64,000 nt of DNA, from the NCBI RefSeq assembly GCF_910592395.1, contig NC_088308.1, positions 15,827,501-15,891,500 of the forward strand, written 5' to 3'. Source of the DNA: Lineus longissimus (Eukaryota; Nemertea; Pilidiophora; Heteronemertea; Lineidae). Positions 58,721 through 64,000 of the stretch are shown here, piece by piece (position 1 is the stretch's first letter; every line of letters begins with the position of its first letter). Both the position numbers and the translations under genes were made by a program. Under the pieces are notes generated by a model that saw nothing but the letters and a program-made list of their open reading frames with translations, had not been told where the DNA came from and did not search any database.

Positions 58721-60312
58721 CCGGGGGGGGAACGCACCAAAAAGCAGAGCTATGCAGGGTATTTTCTTGTGTACAGTGAGGGAAATGGAACAACGTAACG
58801 TGAATGTACATGTATAGATGTTATTACTATATCAATTAAGGCACCATAATATGCTAGTACTTTTAACTTAAAAACATATTACAACTGTGTAAATGTGATA
58901 ACGCTTCTTTTTTATGTCATTGCAAATCACTCTTTCATCATCCACATCGTGGCGTCACCTCGTGTGGTGGCCTACTATTCTAATTTTGGGACATGTCTGT
59001 TCACATTCTCCAAAGCAGACACAATATTCAAGCATATGCGCCATGCCAGAATTGGCCGCCCTTGCAGGTGTGTTGCATGTATAATGTACACAAAATGTTG
59101 CAATTTAACCCTCCTTAATATTACTCAGGCGAATATTTATTTCTGTTTTGAGCCGATTAAAACTGTTCAAGGGCCAAAAATCAAGTCGCCCGCAAGAAGC
59201 AACGTTATCACAAAGCACGTTTCTATGCGCTATAGAAAATAGTGCGCATAAAACTACCTAAAATCACTTCATTCAGGTGGAAATATTTCACCGAAGACTT
59301 GAAATGCAATATGACAACTTTTTTAAGTTTCTGAAATAAAAAAAGCACGAACAGTCCAATAATTACTAGGATCAGAGTCTTTTATTGAAAGACTGCTTGA
59401 ACGAGCGATTTCAGCACATTCAGAATCAATGGTGGCCAATTCAAGCAGTGAGAGTATAGGCCGCCTCATCACACTGCCACTCTGCGCCGGAGTATGCACT
59501 GCTCACATTATTCGCGCCGATTTAGGAGATCTCACTATCAATTGATGTGTGTGTTTATTTGCCCCACGCAATGCTAACTGTCATGTCCAAGATTGAGAAG
59601 GTTAAAAGGTTCATGTTAACTATCCCTTGTGTAATTGAATATAAACCCCAATACATTGTGTTTACTACAACAGCTTTGAAGAAGACAACATCGGAAATTG
59701 AATTTTAGCTGTGCCGTCGATGTGGTACTAAAAAGACTTGAAAATGTGATATGATTTCGCATACAAATATTCAGCATAAAGTTTGCTTACACTTAATGTT
59801 AGCCATCGCATGTATTTACCTTTGCACCCATGTGCGTCTAACAACAATACATGTGGTGTTTTAGAACACTTTCAGTGTTTACTGTTCTTATTTGGTTTCA
59901 ACTTGCCAAAATGGACCGTTTTGTTAGCCGCAGACATACAAATTCGACGGCATTATATCTGTTGTGTAAAATTGATTTAAAATGCAAGGTGTAAACACTT
60001 AGCACCTATTTAAAGAAAACCTACTCGCATGATGATAGGGACTACTGTTCAGTATTAACTAAAATCGTTAATGGTAATATTCACATATATCGGCGAGGGT
60101 CGTTTTAATGGAAGTACACGCAGTTTAACCTGGTAGTTTCAGAAGGTCCTAACTGTAACATTGAATTGTATTCATTTGAAAGTGCAGTTGGCCAGTGATA
60201 TCACAGACTTTCTGAATTTTTGAAAGGAAAAATATATTTAACAGGGGCTGTTTTTATATTTGAGTTCTGCAATTATATTTTGATATTTACCAGCTGGGAT
60301 GTCATTGTCATT

Positions 60313-60332
60313 GGGGGGGGGGGGGGGGGGGG
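60313..60332 (+). repeat. Poly-G run of 20
   Basis: Twenty consecutive G, the longest mononucleotide tract I saw in the window. Confidence 0.95.
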
Positions 60333-63300
60333 TCATTTCGTCTGCTCATAGGACAGTCACAAGGATATTGATACATGCATTCCATCAAGAATTAATAGAG
60401 GCTAAGAATTTTGAAGTAATATTATAGCATCTTACCTAGCACTTGGCACCAAATATTGATAATAGGGGACTTATGCAAGGATAATTCGACTTCTACATTG
60501 TATTCAATGGCTGTTACTACAATTGGCTGGTTGTTGATTGTTTTTGACACCAAATACCTGCCTTAAATAGCGTAACTCCTTAGTGGCTATTAGATAACAA
60601 GGAGAAGTTTTTTTAACGAGGTTCGAAAACCCCTCTAAGACAAAGAATGCCCACGATCACACCATATCACGGGAAATTAAATAATCAATTCACCATTCAT
60701 TCATCCTTCACCTTTAAGAGTTTAGAGCAAAATAAGGTATAATTTTATTGGTCTTCGTGATATCTTTACAATGAATTGAAAAAAAATAGTATAATTCAGG
60801 AAAGAACAATCTACCTTTTTGAGTAAAAAGCACATTAATATTTCTGCAGTTCCAAATTCTTAGTTTTTATCAATTCTTGATTCCATGGTGCATGAGAACA
60901 CGAACAACATTCAGTGGAATTACGAACAGTTTGGAAAATAAACATTTTCTACAAAAACAACTGGAAATCTCATAACCTTTGTCCTTCTTTGGTAATTGAC
61001 CAAAACCGGCCTCGATGTGGCGGTGCATATTTTACCAGAGCGCGGCTGTTGGAGGTCTCACGCAACGGCGGGTGAATCCCCCCACAAACCGTACGGACTG
61101 GCTACGCGACGACGCGACACGTTCTTCGCACGTGCAGCAGTCCAGCCAAATCAATTCAAAATGCTGTTACATTCTTGTTAACAAATGCGATTATCTGTCA
61201 ATTCCATAACATTCTACATAATGTGGATTAATTGAGTCTATATTATTGTCATTATCTGTGTATCTTTGCCTTGTCTGAAATGCTAAGTCGGCTTCAAGAT
61301 TTTAACTTATTCTGGACAGTGCCAAAATGTGCAGTTGAAAATTTTCACAACAAAATGAAACAAATGATGAACAGACAAGGAGACTCACCCAAAAATTGAG
61401 CATTATCATTCAACATCACCAAAAACGTGGTTTTATTGGTGATCATGTAGCTGTGCCAGTTACTGGGAGCACGAAATATGCCAAAATACTTTCCATTTTC
61501 AAAAGGGTAGTTTCTAAATCAGGCTCGGATGCTGTTTTTATTACTCATGAAAAGACATAATCAAGACAGAGAGAAACCTCATTTAACTCTGAACACTCAT
61601 AGATAAAGGAGATATGGGGAATTCGCCATAGTGCGCAATCCTACACCTATTGGATACTCGCATGTCTAAGAGGTGTTACAGTACCTCGTCAAAATACCAT
61701 TTCCTCGTTAGCTTTTTAAGCGCTACGAAATTAGTCAAAAAAACTTGAGGCATGTATTTTGACAACAATCAAGCACCAGCCAGCTATGGGCCAGTGATGG
61801 TTATTGGACAGAAGCCGATTTACCTTGTAAAAAGCACCCTCTTGTTAGAATTTCGTGTCTATATAGTGCTACAAGATGTAGTATTGCTTCCACATTCTGA
61901 AGAATTTATAAGTTAACTTAGTGCTCTGAACTTAATAATGAGATTTTAAAACATTTTCTAACCAGTTTAAGCCGAAAAGGGTTCGATATTGATTCAAAGA
62001 AACGGGACACTTGATAAACTGAATAAAAGCCCGATCCATCATGTAATTATTAATCAGACAACTATGTCAATACAAGTTGTGCTAGAATTCAATAATTTGA
62101 CTCCGCAATATTACAACTTTATCAATCTTTACCAGCTCATAAAAACTTTAGCGCAATAACCGTATTGGTTCAGGGTAAGATTTCTGAAGTTAGCGTTTTC
62201 CTAAAACGTTTCCATCGCCTCTGCCAATACAATAGTTTACCTAACTAGACAAACGCAGACCTATTGGCTTGGACATGTTTAAAACAAATGCATTAATGAA
62301 ATCCATTATCGGAAAAACAACTAATTTTCTCTCAACGTGGAATCGAGTAAAACAATTGACTTGTGGCGTTTCTTAAATTTGTCACGCGCGAGGGTAGCCG
62401 CAATAATGTTCTCCTTCCTGTCCACCGCCATCTTTGTTCTTGGACAGGTTTGCCGCCATTTTAACCATGGAAACGAGTCACATTAAAAAGCATGTAAATT
62501 CGCATTAGCGCGATCACTTAACGTGTTAATGTCATAATAGAATATGAGAATGGAGCCGATTGTAGAATAGAAGGATTGGATGCAATTATGATATCGGCAT
62601 TGTTTGATAATCAATACATGTTTGTCCCGGAGCAGACGGCCGGAAGCCTTTTGTGATCGGACAGATTATCTCAAGCTTGCTAGAAATCTATATGTTTTCA
62701 CAAGGAACCATCTCACGGCAACGGCATTCACCTCAAAACCTGTAACAATTATATTGGGCTAATTCGAAAGATCTCTGTTACTCTTTTGGAGCGATTGATT
62801 CAGAATTGAAATTGTCACTTTATTGGCTTCACGACGAAATTGCTCTTCCTATTTCTGCCCATACATGTAAGAAAAAGCTACACGATTCGTTTTGCATATC
62901 TATATTCGTATCGAGCAGTTCGTTGATGACTTCCTTTGATAAAGTGACCAGAAGTCACCTCAAGACTGGCAGTGCTCATCTATGGTAATACCCTCCTTGA
63001 TCACGTCCCAGTATCTTTGTGTCAGTTAGTGTTATCAAGCTTTATTGTTTGGGGCCGTGCACTCAATTCAAACAAGGCAAGTAATCTCAGCATCGCAGCC
63101 ACCAATCCTAGTAAGCCAGTCGCTGGCTTTGTCAGCGAGCCTATTTCAATATCTGCGCAAGCCCATACCTAATAGGATGGCTTTTAATTCCGCGACAGGC
63201 GAAATTAGCGAATCTTCTTCAAAGCGCTGGCAAATGAATTCTTAGTCGGCTTGGTGAAGTGAAAACTCCATCATGGTACTACGAATGATACAAAGACGCT

Positions 63301-64000
63301 ATGCGGCAGGGGCCCACAAACAAAATTAATTCCTCAGCTGTCGCGCGTTTATTGAAAATTTCATGTTGAATTCTCTGGTGAGTGGTTGGGTATAAATATT
63401 TTATACGTGGGATAAGATTTCGTCGTCTGCTGTGTGTAAATCGATGGCACGATGGCATTTGTAAATTACTCATCAAGCGGTGAAGTTGCACCATGCTGAA
63501 GAAATGATTAAACTTTTATCACAACTAACAGTATCCGTTACCGAAGCCTGACTTTGTAATACGGTTTATAGAGAGGTGCATCCGTCCGGACACAGACGCG
63601 AATTAGTTTGTTTTTTATTGCTTACCTAGTGCTTTTCATTTAATGAATGTGTAGACATTGGTAGCCAGCCAGCGCTAGGAATCGAGAGGACCTGCTTATA
63701 CTTATTTGAATTTGCAGCAGGTTAAAAACACTTTTGAGCGTCGCCGCTATTTTTTACATTGTTTTATTATATATTGTATACATGTAAGACAACGATGGTT
63801 TTAATTAAATTGTTGCAGAAAATCAAACATTTTCATATTCAGTAGTGGATCACAGAAGAAAGTTGCATGTATGTATAAGAAACAACCCAAAACTCTAGAA
63901 GCCCTGAAATTATTCAAATCGCGGTGAAATCATTTAAAATCAATACTGTCAAAGAAATTGACGCAGAATAGGCAAATAGTTTCTGATATTGTAAAGATAA

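Larger units (their letters stand above)
51297..64000 (+). other. UNCX: UNCX intron 2, incomplete
   Basis: No exon encoding VWFQNRRAKW was found by reading to the right edge, so this intron appears to be longer than 12.7 kb. It contains SINEs, hairpins, mononucleotide runs and AT-rich blocks. The longest open frames (52413-52886, 54166-54603, 58895-59242) have no recognisable domains, and the second overlaps a SINE. Confidence 0.75.

Noticed and set aside
58895-59242. 115-aa plus-strand frame
   Set aside because: AT-rich, Cys/Ile/Phe-heavy composition typical of chance frames; no motif.
51297-64000. UNCX exon 3 within the window
   Set aside because: I read the plus strand for a TGG-TTC/T-CAA/G-AAC core and found none. 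The nearest resemblance (TTTGGTTTCAAC near 59890) does not encode the motif.

Overview
The window is from an animal nuclear genome, most likely a marine invertebrate. The protein-coding sequence that can be named consists of short exons with GT/AG splice sites and matching phases, separated by long introns and dense repeat debris. I infer a lophotrochozoan or invertebrate deuterostome from the gene structure, the frequent TACATGTA-type palindrome and the kinds of MITE and SINE present. The sequence alone does not settle the phylum.

Layout. (1) 1-4.3 kb: the 5' part of a minus-strand SGSM3 gene (Rab-GAP/TBC, SH3 and RUN family), with two secure exons at 824-1008 and 153-219, a possible first coding exon at 4226-4292, and the rest beyond the left edge. 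(2) 1.4-13 kb: a repeat field. It holds diverged dispersed repeats, fold-back elements, a 982-bp TA-flanked element carrying eight copies of a 15-bp motif, a nested MITE/non-LTR pair, and a tandem array of ~133-bp units with an internal inverted repeat. (3) 13-21 kb: sparse sequence with two plausible but unidentified minus-strand exons, one probably a first coding exon at 16329-16713 and one probably terminal at 19785-20008. CRE palindromes lie near the first. (4) 21.2-23.8 kb: a dead minus-strand CR1/L2-like non-LTR retrotransposon, split by a 1231-bp element with ~60-bp terminal inverted repeats. (5) 24-38 kb: mostly gene-free, with MITEs and one possible 71-aa ORF. A 900-bp element with ~230-bp inverted repeats lies at 36.5-37.4 kb.

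(6) 38.6-64 kb: the plus-strand Unc4/UNCX paired-class homeobox gene. Exon 1 (38857-39109) encodes the N-terminus with an eh1-like Groucho-binding motif. Exon 2 (51121-51296) encodes homeodomain residues 1-46. Intron 1 is 12,011 bp. I found no exon for the rest of the homeodomain, so intron 2 appears to exceed 12.7 kb and to run off the right edge. The introns carry two identical 178-bp MITEs, at least four tRNA-derived SINEs, and AT-rich blocks that could be regulatory.

The two named genes are not known to work together: SGSM3 acts in vesicle traffic and small-GTPase signalling, UNCX in transcription and neuron or somite identity. I saw no operon, CRISPR array, intact tRNA or rRNA gene, or clearly new multi-gene system.
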